A stretch of 64,000 nt of DNA from Oikopleura dioica (taxonomy: Eukaryota > Chordata > Appendicularia > Copelata > Oikopleuridae), in assembly GCA_907165135.1 (NCBI GenBank), contig OU015569.1, positions 7,812,501 to 7,876,500 on the forward strand. The letters run 5' to 3'. Both the position numbers and the translations under genes were made by a program. The notes beneath the pieces were generated by a model. That model saw only the letters and a program-made list of their open reading frames with translations, was not told where the DNA came from and did no database searches. Below, piece after piece: positions 24,491 through 38,100 of the stretch. The first letter of the stretch is position 1, and each line of letters opens with the position of its first letter.

Positions 24491-26549
24491 TTATTGCATT
24501 TTACTGATTTCGTATTTCGCATCGACGACATCTTCGTCAGAGTCAAGCATTGTCGGAATAGCAGCGTCTGCCACTGTTTCCGGAATATTTTCGTCGATCC
24601 ACTTCAAATCTTCTTCCTGAGAAAGACAATGTGTTATCAACGTTAATGTATCGGAGGCTTACCATTTTGTCTTCTGGATCTACCGTTTCAGACTTCTTTC
24701 GCTCTCCGCGTCGCTTCACTGTGTCTCTTGCGGGCTGTACTTTCGGTTCTTCCTCTTCGTCACTGTCGACGCCGTCGACAAGTGGAGAATATGCGTATCG
24801 CTTTGAAGATTTAGGAAGGGAGTTTCTACGGTGAATTACCTGATTCATTGCGCTTGGTCTCCAGAGAATCATGATTGAAAACAAAATAATTGAAAAGAGG
24901 ATATGCCAGAAGGCATCTCTCAACCACATGTTGTCCCACGCCTAGATTTTGTAATATTTAGTATATAGTATATTAAAAAACAACCTTGAGACAGCTCTTG
25001 CTTCTATGCTCGTTGATATCCCATAAAATGAAGATCACAGAGGCTAGGGATCAAATCAGAAGCAATAAGTTACTAAAATCACCTACCAAGAACCATGAAG
25101 ATAATAATATTGGCAAAATTTCTGTATAATTTAAGCTTGATGACGTTTCTTCTCAAGCGCAGTGTCTTCATTGTGGAAAGTAGATTTACAAAGATCCACC
25201 AGCAAATAATCGAGTCCAAAATCGCAAGGGGAATCTTATAACGCGTTCGAATTAAGAAGTTAAATTAATAGAAGTACCTCAGTGAATATTAGAGCTCGAT
25301 TGCCCATATCATGGAAGGCGGAATCGACGCGAATGAAGGCTTCGATTGAGGCGAGGATGAAGAAAAGGGCGCCTACTCCGACGATTCTGTGAAGCATCGG
25401 TCCAAGGCGAGGCTTGATTACGCCAAAACCAAGAGAAACAATGATGACGAGCATTCGCGCGGTAGCGCGCTAAGATATTGCATGATTATAAAGAATACAG
25501 CAGGAGTTAATGTACCTTAAAGGCAGAGACGGCTTCAGCGAATTTCTCCGCACCAGCAATAGAGTTGCCAGTTTTGTTGACATTGTCATACTCTGCGAAT
25601 TTGACAGCCTTCTCAATCATGCCGACAAAGATCACACCGCCGATCCAGAATTGGATTCGGAGCAGGTCAGTGTAGTTTAATGACGAGAAGAGCAACCACA
25701 CGAGCGCAAATGAAGTGTAAACAATGCACATGGTCTAGATAAAGCATGAGTTCCTCGATATTCGAGATCACCTTACCAGGTAAAAATTACGGAGGGGGTA
25801 CTCGGCCGCTGAAAGATAACCTTTTGGACCACGGAAGTTAATTTGAAGATCCGCTTTCGAGTCATCGTCGAGAAAAGTGACGCCGATGATGAGCAGGAAC
25901 TTAGAAAAGGTTCGCTTGTGGAATGACTAACCTGGTAAGACTAACCTGTGCATCGCGATCGGTAGTTGTGATTGTGTTGATCTTGGACAGATCACCCAAG
26001 CTATGCGGACTGGGTCGGTAAGAGATCGAGTTTCCTGTATCGTCAATATCGGTTTCGCCTTCTCGCCGCTTGCGAGTTTTGGCGTCTTCCTCCTTTTTCT
26101 CGTTGAATACTTGGTCGATTGGCTGCCAGGGCTCGTCAGATCGGTCAGTAAGGTGATTCTGATTGCAACTGATCGTCTCCTCAAATTTCTGGTAGACCCC
26201 TTTCCCGCCATCTTCTTTTCGCATTCCTGGCTTGCGCAAGTACCAGATACTCACGTCCGACTTCGTCATGTGCATATACTCGTCCAAACAGTCCGTCGAT
26301 CGCATAACCCACTTGACTTCAACCTTGACACGCGATAAAAGACGAGGAACGAATTGATTATAGCCCTACCTTTCCTGCTTCGGCATCTTTGCCTCTGCAG
26401 TTGAGTTTTGCTAGAAGACGGACTTCAGTGTCTTTGTAGAGCAGAGTCGGCACGCGCACTAAAGTCGCCCTGTCGATCGACACATCTTTCTTCCCCTTGT
26501 CTATCGCCACCGACAAGTGGAGCAGACACAGAGCCCACAACGCTCTCAT
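24491..26549 (-). CDS. TMEM87: TMEM87 family seven-transmembrane Golgi protein
   Basis: TMEM87A/B are Golgi-localised GOLD-domain seven-transmembrane proteins. The ATG (26549) follows a TTTTCAG acceptor directly and opens a signal peptide ([15 protein letters not shown]). A luminal domain of about 200 residues follows with an insert rich in charged residues, then seven hydrophobic helices. The conserved membrane core includes [31 protein letters not shown], and [20 protein letters not shown] near 24850-24925. The cytosolic tail is acidic and Lys/Arg-rich and ends [19 protein letters not shown], as in the human tail. The stop is at 24491. The exact paralogue (A or B) cannot be assigned. Confidence 0.92.
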
Positions 26550-27567
26550 CTGAAAAGAACCCTCATTAAACCAAGAGTTTTTAGTTTTTTATCGCGCGTT
26601 AATATTAGACAAATGCGACTAAATTCGAAGCACTCCAACAGCTAATCGAGTGCCAGGCGATAAAAGACTCAAGGCGAACACAAAGGTCAAGAGCTATTGA
26701 AATGATTATTTTGAAAAAGGAACTAATTTCAAACTGGATACTATTGCTTCCCCAAAACTGTTCAATTTTCTCGGCCTTTTTCTCTTCTCTATTATGTTGC
26801 TCGTAAAACGAAGTTACTTCCGCAGCTATTTTCCCGGTCATTATGGAAATTATACTTTAGCTCTCGTCGCACCTATTTTTATGGAAATTGAGGGGAATTA
26901 ATCTCTTTTTCTTTGTTCAAGCAAAAATGAACCAAATGCTGAGTATATTTACAGTTCTTTAAATTGTATTTTAATATCTATTGATAGAAAATTATCGGTA
27001 AAATCAATAAAACTTTAATCATTGCAAAATTTGGCTTGAGAAGAATGCAACTATGATTTTAAAAACAAAAATAAATTTAATATAGATTTTTTCTGTTTGA
27101 GAAATAATTCTCTGATAATTTGAGTTAGGCGGCGTGCTTTGTATTATTTTCGGTGGGGTTTCTGAAATTAGTCACCGGGCGATATTACTCCGCGCGTTCG
27201 GATCCGCAGGCGCTTACTCAACTCAATTCAGAGCTGACTCACAGTGTGCGCCCTAGAATCAAAGAAAGAAGCAACATCGAAATTCTGGGAATCGCCGATA
27301 GAAATGTACATAAAATGAAAACAAATTTTATGAAGATCACTAACTAGAGATAGAAATAACGGTAGTATCATATTTTGACAGAAAATGCGTTTGATCGGCA
27401 TTTTGCTACGAATGAAAAAGGCTTTCTCCTTTTTCTAGATTTCCTTTTTGAAAAAGATAGCGTTGCTGTAAAAAGAGCAGCGTGGATAGCGAGTAGGTTG
27501 GGATTAAACGTCTTTCGAGTCAGACTGCTCGAGTTGTGATTCAAATCTCGTTTCAGAAACCAAGAAA
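26550..27567. other. Divergent intergenic region between TMEM87 and tetraspanin
   Basis: This AT-rich region separates minus-strand and plus-strand transcription. It holds the short frame listed separately (26605-26841) and the tetraspanin acceptor (TTTCAG ending at 27556). Nothing else is recognisable. Confidence 0.55.
26605..26841 (-). CDS. Possible small protein
   Basis: A short frame starts MTGKIAAEVTSFYEQHNREEKK, strongly charged and helical, and ends with a hydrophobic segment. A GT-AG intron of 48 nt (26694-26741) could be removed without closing the frame, giving a protein of about 62 residues. No family is recognised. It lies head-to-tail upstream of TMEM87. It may be chance. Confidence 0.3.
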   Translation of the reverse strand: MTGKIAAEVTSFYEQHNREEKKAEKIEQFWGSNSIQFEISSFFKIIISIALDLCVRLESFIAWHSISCWSASNLVAFV

Positions 27568-28526
27568 ATGAAAGTTGGAATAAACTTGCTCCGCTTTTTC
27601 CTTGTGGCGATCAATACCGTCTTCGTCCTCCTTTCGGGCGGACTTTTCGCCGCCGCCATCTGGTCCGACTTTTCCTATAGAGAATACTTCGAGATCGTCG
27701 ACGTCAAGCCTGTTCTAGAGTTTCTCTTTGCTACTTCGATTGCGATTTTCCTCATTTCCGTAGCTGGCTGGGCAGCTGCATACAAGGCTCACCGAGGTAA
27801 ATCGATATTTGAGCTAAAAACTAGTAAAAAAATAACTAAAGGCTTGTTACGAATTTATTTGGCCCTGTTAATCGTCGTCTTTGCCGCCCAGCTCCTTCTT
27901 TCAATTTTCGCCCTCGGTAATTTACCATTTTTATTATTCGTTTCTTCGCAAATCGATAATTTAGCGTACAAAGTAGAAATCCTGCCATACCTTGAGAGCG
28001 GGATGAAATCCGCCATCTCTGCCTGGTCGCCGCCCATAGAGATGGCCTTTGAGGAAATTCAAACTGATTTCGACTGCTGCGGTGTCGACAACTCCACAGA
28101 CTACAAAGTAAGTTCCCTCTGACAGAAGAAAACTAAACTGTTTGAAAGGATGCGCGAATCTTCCAAAACGAAACTAGGAAAATCATGGAAGAGAAGAACT
28201 TGACGCTCGTTGGCGAGTTTGCGGTTCCTGACTCTTGCTGCGTCGTCAACGAGGAGTTCTGCGGAATTACAAACGCTACCGAAGCGAACATCTTCACTCA
28301 AGGATGCGCTTACACTGTAAGAGATCGTTGTTGTCTTTGCTTCTGCTAATTGTCATTTTAGCTCGAAGACGAAGTCTCCAATCACGTCAATGTCTTCGCC
28401 ATTGTTTTGTCCACAACATGTCTTTTGCAGCTTGCCTCGATTCTCTTCGCAGGCTGCATCATTCATTCCGACCAAGACGACGAAGAACTCGACCCGCTCG
28501 TTTCCAATGAAAACCCCCAAAACTAA
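27568..28526 (+). CDS. Tetraspanin
   Basis: Tetraspanins are four-pass membrane proteins that organise surface microdomains. The start at 27568 lies 11 bases after a TTTCAG acceptor. TM1 (LLRFFLVAINTVFVLLSGG), TM2 (FLFATSIAIFLISVAGW) and TM3 (IYLALLIVVFAAQLLLSIF) are followed by a large extracellular loop with the diagnostic CCG (DFDCCGVDN) and later Cys (PDSCC, EEFCG, TQGC). TM4 lies at VFAIVLSTTCLLQLASILFAG. The short tail is acidic and ends ENPQN at 28526. Three small introns (first near 27796-27841, second near 28110-28149, third near 28317-28361) were inferred from GT-AG ends that keep the frame. The paralogue is not assignable. Confidence 0.9.
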
Positions 28527-29323
28527 GTCAAGCTCATCAGATCTTTTCTTCTCTATTTCTTCAATCGTCCTCTGTGATTACACTTTATTCTTTAAAGTTC
28601 CCGAGTCCTAAAGATAAACATTTCCAATGCCCCGAATCCGTGTTCTCGTCCTTCGTTGCCTGAATTCATTGAAAAAAAGCTTTACTGGTATAGCATCTTC
28701 GTGTCCATCGATTGAATTCTCCTTTGCCTGTTCAGTACTCCTACCCAATCCTTACTATTCTGTTCCGTTCAACTTTAGTTAACATCAATTTCTTTTTAGT
28801 CAATCGGTAGAACCTAGTGGTGATCGAGTCGGTGTCTTCTACATAAGAGGTAAGATCACTGATAATATTTTTTGAAACACTCACTTGCATGAAGCGAATA
28901 ATTACAGAATGCACGCTCTTAAGCTTCCTTTTAAACTAACTGACTTATTGGAAAATTATTGAAAATCATTCGTGGAGTCTAAAATCACTTAGATATGCAA
29001 TTGCCTATCGAGTATGAAACAGCTGCTTAAATTGGGAAGGGTCCGCCTTGTTCTGAGGCCGTTACGTAATCTGCACAAGAATGAAGCAGGAAAATATGTG
29101 TAAGCGCCTTTTAACTAAATATCAATCAAGTCCCATACTTACCCTAGAATCCCCTTATCCGGTTGATTGATTTTCGCGCCTCCGATCGGGAGAATGCGCC
29201 AGAGTTCGATTTCTAGAACATGCCAGTTTTGGCTTGATTGCAACCGTGAAATAGCCAACCGTAGTACCGAAAAATCTCGCCAAGCGAAAGTCTTCCCAGT
29301 CTGAAATTGCTCTTTTCAGGCCC
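28527..29323. other. Intergenic between tetraspanin and topoisomerase II
   Basis: I see no conserved coding frame. The region ends with a CTCTTTTCAG acceptor (29310-29319) four bases before the topoisomerase start codon, so part of it is either a 5' UTR intron or the outron removed by trans-splicing. Confidence 0.6.
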
Positions 29324-32300
29324 ATGGGGAAGACAATTGAAGAAACTTACAAGAAGGTCGACAGCCTCGAGCATGTGTTGCTTCGGCCAGACATGTACGT
29401 CGGCTCCGTTGAGAGTTCGAAAGAGAAGATGTGGGTCTTCGATTCAGAAACGACGAAATTCGTTCAAAAAGAAATCGAGTTCATCCCCGCTCTATACAAA
29501 ATTTACGATGAAATCCTTGTCAACGCCGCCGACAACAAAGTTCGCGATCCCAATCAGAACATGATAAAGGTAAATTTGTTTTTTCGACGTGTCGTCCAAG
29601 GTGAACTTTCAGGTTGACATCGACACAGAAAACAACAAAATCTCTGTGCTCAATAATGGAAGGGGTATCCCCATCGAAATCCACAAAGAGCATGGTGTCT
29701 ACGTTCCCGAGCTCATTTTCGGTCATATGATGACTTCGTCCAACTACGATGAGAGCGAAAAGAAAACAACTGGTGGTCGAAATGGTTATGGTGCGAAGCT
29801 CTGTAATATTTTCTCCAAGGAATTCACCGTCGAAACTGCCAACAAAAATCTTGGGAAGCGACTGACTGTTACTTGGACCGGAAACATGAAGAAAAAGGGG
29901 AACGCCGTTATCAAGTCTTTTTCAAAGGATGATTATACGAAGATTACTTTCACGCCAGACTTGGGGCGCTTTGCGATGACCCATCTCTCGAACGACATGG
30001 TGTCTCTCTTTCGTAAGCGTGCCTATGATATTGCTGGAACAACTCCGGGCGTGAGCGTTTTCCTCGACGGTCAGCGCATTGGATTTAACAAGAAAGATCC
30101 GTTCAAGGACTACTGCAACATGTACATCAAAGGGCAGCTCCTGGATACCGGAAAAGAAGTCACGCTTATTTACGAGAAACCAGATAACAAGGAAGCCAAG
30201 GGTCGCTGGGATGTTGGCTTCGCTATTTCGGACACTGGCTTCCAAAATGTCTCCTTCGTTAATTCAATTAACACGAGCAAAGGTGGACAGCACGTCAACG
30301 TCGTCGCCGACCAACTCGTTAAAAAGCTTGAGGAGACGGTCAACAAGAAGAACAAGGGTGGCCTCGCTGTCAAAGCGCATCAAATCAAGTCTCATTGCTG
30401 GATCTTCGTTAATTCACAGATTGAAAACCCTGCATTCGACTCGCAAACGAAAGAAACTCTCACCCTTGTCAAGTCGAAACACGGCTCAAAGCCCATTCTT
30501 TCCGACGCATTCATCAAGAAAGTAGAAAAATCCGGTGTCGTCGAGACAATCACTAATTTCATGAAATTCAAAGAAAACCAGGCGAAAGGCAAGATTGGGG
30601 GAAAGAAGCAGAAAAAGGTCACAATCCTCAAACTAGATGATGCTCCAGAAGCAGGGAAAACTCGTTCAAAGGATTGTACCCTTATCCTTACTGAGGGAGA
30701 CTCCGCCAAGACTGCTGCTTTGGCTGGTGTTAGCTCGATGGCTGATCTCAAAAGATACTACGGTGTCTTCCCGCTGCGTGGTAAACTTCTCAACGCTCGT
30801 GAAGCTGGTCATCAGCAGCTCACGAAAAACGAAGAAATCAAAAACATCATTCAAGCGATGGGCTTTGACTTCAAGAAGAAGTACGACAACAACGACGATT
30901 TGAAGTCGCTTCGATATGGTCGACTCATGATTATGACAGATCAGGATGTTGATGGTTCCCATATTAAGGGCTTGATTATCAACTTTTTGCATCACTTCTG
31001 GCCCAACATGATCAGGGGACCGACTGTGCAACAATTCATCACACCTATTGTTAAAGTGTTTCTGAAGAAAGATGAGAACAAGCCTAACTGCAAGAAGACG
31101 AACTTCTACTCTCTCCCAGAGTTCAACAAATGGCAACGCGAGGTGCCAAATCTTGACGCTTACCGTGTTGAGTACTACAAGGGTTTGGGTACTTCAGGGC
31201 CCGAAGAATTCAAGGAATATTTCCAGGTTTGAGTTTAAACGGAATGGATTTGTTTTAACGCTCCTTATTTAGGATATTCAACGTCATCGCATACCCTTTC
31301 GTTACTCAGGTGCGGTTTGCGACGAGCGCATCAAGATGGCCTTCGCTCGTGATCTCGTAGACGATCGAAAAGAATGGCTTACTGAATACATGGGAGAAGT
31401 TGAGCGACGGTAAGGCTAGTTTTTATGCTTTTACTAAAATCTTATCAGAGTTGAAGCGGGCGAAGACGAACTTACGCTCTACGATCGGGAACAGATCAAC
31501 TATGTCACTTACAAAGACTTTGTCGATAAGGAACTCGTTATCTTCTCGCACGAATCTTGTCTTCGAGCGATTCCATGCGCCGCGGATGGTCTCAAGCCTG
31601 GCCAAAGAAAAGTTCTCTGGACATGCTTTAAACGTAACGACAAGTCGAAAGTAAAAGTGGCTCAACTTTCCGGTGCCGTTTCTGAAATGTCGGCTTACCA
31701 TCACGGCGAAGTGTCACTAATGGAGACGATCATCAAACTAGCGCAAAACTATGTCGGTGCGAACAATGTGAACCTTCTTGAGCCGTTTGGCCAGTTCGGA
31801 TCTCGACGTGTTGGTGGCAAAGATCATGCCGCTGCTCGTTACATTTTCACGAAACTTACGTGAGTACTTTAAGTGCTAAAGTACCAATATATTAATCATA
31901 AACTAGGCCAATCGCTCGAAAGCTCTACCCTGAAAGTGATGATGCTCTTTTCAAGAGAAACTATGACGATAACAAAATGGTAGAACCAACCCACTACTGT
32001 CCAATCGTACCCATGGTACTGGTAAATGGCTCAGCTGGTATTGGAACTGGCTGGTCGACAAACATCCCCAATCATAATATCCGCGATTGCATCAAGAATA
32101 TTCGCCGGATGATCGGCGGCAAAGAACCTCTTGAAATTACGCCTTTTTACGAAGGATTCAGAGGAAAAATCGAAATACTCGCACCTGGCAGGGCTGTCTC
32201 CTTTGGCGAAATCGCGCTTCTCGAATCAGGTCAGATATTTTCTTATGCATGAAGGTGAATTAATCAAAGATTATAGACGTTGTCGAAATCACAGAGTTGC

Positions 32301-33936
32301 CACCTCAAGTTTGGACTGACGACTACAAGCAAAAGCTCATGAAAATGCAAGGAGGCACGGATGACAAAGGCAAGGACTTGCCTAAACTGATCGAAGATTT
32401 CGACAACAACAGCTCTCATGACCGAGTCAAATTCATCGTTACACTTTCTCCAACCCAAATGCGAGAGGCGAGGAAGCAAGGTCTCCACGAGTATTTTGGT
32501 CTTGTCAAACCGATGTGTTTCACAAATACAATGGTTCTTTTCAACCATCTTGGAAAACTGACTGTCTACAATGATACCACGGCTATCGTTAAAGACCACT
32601 TCGAGCTTCGAAAAACATACTACAAGAAGAGACACTCATTCCTTCTGGACAAGATGGAAGCACGAGTGCATTTCATCACCAACCGTGCTCGATTTATTCT
32701 TGAAAATATCGAGAAGAAAATCACAGTGATGAATGTTAAGCGGAAGGCAATCGAAGCTACGCTTAAGGAGCGAGGCTACGCTTCAGATCCAGTCAAGGCT
32801 TGGGAGAAGAAGGTTAAAAGAGAGCAGAATTTGTCTCTCTCAGACGACGAAGACGAAAATCTCGACGAGCAAGATCGTGCTGATGCGAAATCTGATTACC
32901 AGTATCTCTTGAGTATGCCGATCTACAACTTGACTCTTGAGAAGAAAGAGGCTCTTCTTAAAGAAAAGGGTCAAATTGAGCATGACTTCGACGTGCTCAA
33001 AAGAAAACTCCAACTGATCTTTGGGAAGAAGATCTTGTTGACCTTGAGAAATCGCTGGACAAGATCCAGGAGGATTTCAAGAAGATGCAGCAGAGCAGCA
33101 GCTCTGGAAAATCCAAAGGCAAAGGCAAAAAAGATACGAGTATCGAGCCAAGTCAACTTGGAGAATACATCGATCCTCAAATAAGCGAGGCGAGAAAGAA
33201 GACGATTATGCGCTCTGGAGTCAAATCTGAACCCAAGGCGAAAAAAGAACCAAAGGTCAAGGCAGAGCCCAAGGTTAAGGCTGAAAAAATCAAGAAGGAA
33301 GCGAAAGTAAGCACAATCATTTCTTTTCTAATTATTACTTAACTTTCTAGGTCAAAAAAGAGGCTGACGAATCTCCTTCAAAGATCAGGAAAACTGCGAA
33401 AGGAAAGAATCCCTGGGAAACCGACAGCGATGACGACTCGGATGGGGAGGACTTCGATTTCAACGCTGACAAAAGTAGTGACGAAGAAGTCATTGCGAAG
33501 AAACCGAGCAGCCGCGGAAAGAAGCGCGCCCTCAGCTCGGACGTTGAGAGCAAACCAGTCGCCAAAAAACAAGGTAAAAATCAACCCGCGGTTCTCTTGT
33601 GTCTAAAAAAATGAAGGGACGATTATTGACGCTTTCAAAAAGGCGTCGACGAAGCCAAAGAAAGCCGCGAAAGAGTCGAGTCAGTCGACCATCGACGAAA
33701 GCAGCCAGCAGACGACAGCCTCGTCCAATTTCATCGATTCTGATTCCGAAGACGACTTTGTTCCAGCGAAGAAGAAAACTGCCAAAGCTGCCTCCAAAAA
33801 GAAGGCTGCTCTCGAAAGTTCAGACGACGAAGATGCCGACGAGTCCTTCAATTTGGCGGCCAGAAACAAACCCTCCCGCGGACGAGCGACAAAGAAGTAC
33901 AACTTCTCAACAGACGAGGATTCGGACTTGGACTAA
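29324..33936 (+). CDS. TOP2: DNA topoisomerase II
   Basis: The type IIA topoisomerase passes one DNA duplex through another and is essential in mitosis. The ATPase region shows MYVGSVE, EILVNAADN (GHKL), NNGRGIPIEIHKEHG and GGRNGYGAKLCNIFS. The TOPRIM region shows LILTEGDSAK and MTDQDVDGSHIKG. The breakage-reunion region shows GQFGSRRVGGKDHAAARYIF with the active-site Tyr near 31842, and GWSTNIPNH. The C-terminal domain is Lys/Asp/Ser-rich and disordered (33.1-33.9 kb). The product is about 1,430 residues, with about seven introns of roughly 40-50 nt. One base appears to be missing in the A run at 33004-33007: upstream reads DVLKRK and downstream reads TDLWEEDLVDL in another frame. The single copy resembles invertebrate TOP2, so alpha/beta cannot be assigned. 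Confidence 0.95.
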
Positions 33937-34345
33937 GCTCCCCTCACATCCCTGTCGCATGAATTATCGCGTTTTGTTCCAACCAAGAAATAGGATAAAT
34001 TTAATAGTTCATTCCCATCCCGCTATAACACTGCAACATTATTAGCCCTGACAGGAAATAAATCAGATTTTGTAATACATGGCATCTTTGAAATATTCTG
34101 AATAATCTGACAAATTTGAACTTGGCGCGTTTTTTCTGAAGCCGCCCACGCCTTAATTTTTCGCCCCCACAAGCGTGACCTATCGACCACTCATTTCGCG
34201 ATATTTTCCCACCACGAGATTTTTTCGCCAGGTTCTTCGTAAACATACAGTGTAAACGATTATAACTTAGAAGGTAAGCGAAATGGGCAACTAGTAATCT
34301 ATCAATCACTTTTCAAAACTTTCTGTTTATTTTATTCACGTGACT
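33937..34345. other. Convergent intergenic region
   Basis: This is the gap between the ends of topoisomerase II (plus) and the small secreted protein gene (minus). It contains likely 3' UTRs (AATAAA near 34048). No coding frame is supported. Confidence 0.5.
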
Positions 34346-34953
34346 TGAATTGTTCATGTGTTAATGTGGAAATCAGGGCGGTTATCATTGAGCACTCTTA
34401 GTGGTTGGCCGTTTTCAGGGAAGACGCTTGTACATCGATACTGTTCCCTTGTGTTCGGATCCGTGTAGATTGCGCTGCAGCGGAAGCGATGATAATCGTA
34501 GATCTTAGAAAAAGATTAATCATTTTCGTTCTCAAGATTTTTTTTTACCTTGGGGACGCCGAGAGGGTAAAATCGAAGCTCTAGTCTCGTAAATTGAAGC
34601 CATCCGTCCTCGTCTGCCCATGGGTTGTACAAGCGATGGTTTCTGAACTCGGCAGACACTTGTCCAGTCGGGCTCACTGCTTGAAAAAGCAGCCGTGGCT
34701 TGTGAACTGCGTATCCGCTTATGCAAGACACTTTGCCCGTGTTTTTTTCAGTCAATTTTCAATATTTTAGGTTTTCATGAGTAAAACACGTTTCTAGCGC
34801 TCCAGCAGAGTTCTCCACATAGGCGTTGTTATCATCAATGTGTGCATCTACAATGCTTTGTCTCTAGAACTTCGATTTTTCTTACCGTGAAACGTAGGCA
34901 TTTTATTCCGGCATCTGGGGTCACGCGAGGCATGGGAAAAAGCAAGGAATGCT
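34346..34953 (-). CDS. Small putative secreted protein of unknown family
   Basis: Reading leftward, an ATG near 34953 gives a short hydrophobic start (MRFLPAFLAFSHA) that could be a signal peptide. A 38 nt GT-AG intron leads to an exon reading DAHIDDNNAYVENSAG. A further exon contains VSCISGYAVHKPRLLFQ and NPWADEDGWLQFTRLELRF. A 45 nt intron leads to the last exon (YHRFRCSAIYTD, YRCTSVFPENG) and a stop near 34346. The Cys spacing suggests a small beta-sandwich domain, perhaps Ig-like. The join between the second and third exons is out of phase with the GT-AG sites I can see, so the model is incomplete. Confidence 0.45.
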
Positions 34954-35160
34954 GGTAGAAAACGCATAGTATTGTTGATTTCAATTTTAGCCCACGGGGA
35001 ATGGTTTTGTCACTTAAATACCTATCAAGTCAGACAAATTAAACAAAGAGTCGACGTTCTGACGCTACTTTTTCCATCGTTACGTCAATTTTGATAGGTT
35101 CAGCAGTTTTTAGGCGACGATAAGCTGTACGTGTTTGATTACTGACTTCCTACTTTCAGA

Positions 35161-38100
35161 ATGTATACGAGTCGATACCGTGGACCGAAACCTTCTGTTG
35201 ATGGTCGAAATCAGCCACCTCGGCCAGCTGCTGTTAGACCGTCCATCTCCGGAATTGCCAGTGCGTACAACCCGGGAACTCCCCGTCGCAATCTGCGATT
35301 CCCTAATCCTCGGTTTCCCAGCCCCTCTACAGGTACATCTGGTTCGTCGAATGCTCCGGTCTTCAACCCGACTGCCTATCGTCAGCCTACCAGTGCTCCT
35401 CGCCCACAACCGCCAGTTCGCAACTATCGTTTTCCAAATCTCAACACTTCAGCTATTCCCCGTCACGAGCCTCAACCTGCCAGTCATTCGCCTGTTGCGG
35501 GCATTCCACGCATAAGACCGTTCCTTCGAGACCGCAGAAACGCTGCTCAACCCGATCCTGTTCCGGATCGTGACGAAAAGTTTGTCGGACCACCACAGTT
35601 CCCGATTGACACTTCGCGTTTCGATATAAACCAGCCCTTTTTTCTTGCATCTGAAGCGTTGCGACAGATGAGCACGTATAACCGAGTTCCTTGGAGATGC
35701 TGTAAGTCATCAACCCTTCGGATTAGTTAATAACATTACATTTAGTGCGTGCAACGAGATTCGTTGGCACTGACAAAAACTTCGAAGAGCTACTAGCCCA
35801 TTTCGGCATCGAAAACCTTTCATCAATCCAGACAAAGCGAATAAGCTTTTGAATTACGCTGAACACGTCTGGGTTAAGAAAGCTCCCGATAACTATTTGA
35901 AAGAAGATATGATTTTCGAAACGCAAGAAAGATTCGATGACTGGATCGGAATCGAAACGTATGGCGAAGCGGAATACTTTCGCAGGAAAGCAAGCATCAA
36001 ACGGCAACAGCGAAATACAGACGCCGAGATCGAAAAACGAGAAGAGCAAAGGCAACGGAAGCTCTTGCGGAAAGAACGGGAAGAGGCGGAAATGAGGCGC
36101 CTGGAAAAAATGCGCGAAGAAGAAAGAATGAAAGAAGAAGAGAGGCGAATGAATCGATTCACGGTGCGTTCCTCTTCATCTGGTTACAATCGGGGAAGCT
36201 CTTATCGGACGCCACCGAGCACACGCAGTAGAACCTCCTCGCAGGTTGCACGTTTGGAAGATCCTCTTCCCAACTGCGGTACTTGGTATTTCAGGCCTGA
36301 CTTTTCCTTGATTGGATCTCCAGTCGAGCGAAATCGATACGGAAGACTGCTACCTATGAAACAGAAGCTGCTGATCACATTAATGTTCAATCCCTTCGGC
36401 ATCCAGATGAGGTATAATTCCATCCTGAGTCTAATAATGATTACATTTGTAGGAACCTTCGAGAATTTTACGATCAATTCTGGAACGAGAATCTCCCATT
36501 GGGCACAACCTCGCCGTCGGAACCAAATGAAAAGCTTCTCAGTTTCCTCCAGACGTACTACCATAGCTATCAGATCGCTCTCTTCGATGCGAAGGATTTA
36601 AGAAACGTTCACGGCGACGATGAGTTTGCTTCCGACAGACTCAAGGTTGGCCTTGAACTTCACCGTCAGATGTGCGTCGAACATATTTCGTGTGATCACG
36701 CGGGATATTCCCACGAAGAATTGATCTCCAAGAAGAAGGAAATCACAGACAAGAACAAAGCCATCCGTGACGTTCTTGTCCTTCTTGATCAGTGCGTTGA
36801 GGTAATTTAAGACAGTGCCGACTGACTTCTAATATATCTCTAGGCTTTCAAGTCAGGCTTCTATGTGGACGACTTAGATCTGATGATGCAGACGATATTT
36901 CGCTGGGACATCGTGAAAACAACTGTTCTTGGACTGGGTATCACATGTGCATCAGTCTGCAAGTCGATTCTGTCACTTAGACGACATGAATCTCACAGCA
37001 CCCACGGAGACATTGTGTCTGTCTTGAGCAATAGAAGACTGGAGGGTCCAGACCGATACTCGGACGAGAATCGACATCCAATGCTCGTTCGATACCTCAG
37101 TTTTTTCGAAGAGATAGACGCCGACAGCATTCACTCGGCTTTTGAAGTCGCAGCGAAAAAAGGGATTGTCATCGTCCCCGAAAATGAGATTGGCGCGATA
37201 TACTTTCGATACACAAAAGGGGTGTTACGTGCGACCACAGCACAAGTGATGCAGTTCATTCGAGAGAATATGTATAACGTCCTTGGTGAGATGGAGTATG
37301 TTTTCCCGACGTCGAACCCCAGCCTTGAGTCGTCCAATGGAGTCTACCTCTTTGAGAACGAAGAGTTTATTCATTTAATCAAGAATAAAAGATATCCGGA
37401 AGTAAAGGACAAAATGAAAGAAGGCCAACGCGTCCATATCGGGACTTTTACGCATTTTGAAAGGAATAAGGTAAGTTTTTAATATTTATAGTATTTTTAT
37501 GAAATCAAGAATCTTGAGGTAATGCTGATCTTGGCTGAAAACTTTGAGCTCCGCGAAAACCTGGATTCCACCATAAGAGAACGAGTTATGAAAGGGGATT
37601 TCAAAGTTTGTGATCGTCGCGAGATCTTGCCCGGGATGCCTGTGATCGCGTGCTTCGAAGAAAAGTATTGGAGTCGCGCAAAAATTCGAGGATGGTCAAA
37701 GAAAATTCCACAGAATGTGGAAGTTTTATTTGTCGATTATGGCCAAGTATTGGATTTGCCCCGCGAGCTCATTTTAGAAATCGAAGATGATGAGATGGCT
37801 GAGCCTCCCTTGGCTTTGTGTTACAATATTGGCCCATATGAAGGATCTTACGACGATAAAGCAGTGACATGGTTGCACAATCTCACGGACGATAGGCCAG
37901 ATCTAATCATCAAAAAAATCAGCGCGCGGGGAAGAGAAGATGTCGTTGATCTTCTGCACTGCGACACTAATTACGACATTACCAAGGTAGGACAAAGATT
38001 ACTTGTCAGTCTACAAACTCACTCTAGATAATGTTGGATTACGCGCGTCAATGTGCCGATCGTCGGGCGTCAAATACAAATCCGCCGGCCGAACTTCCCA

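Noticed and set aside
27470-27560. tRNA-like A and B box words upstream of the tetraspanin
   Set aside because: The acceptor and T arms do not pair, and the region ends in the tetraspanin splice acceptor.
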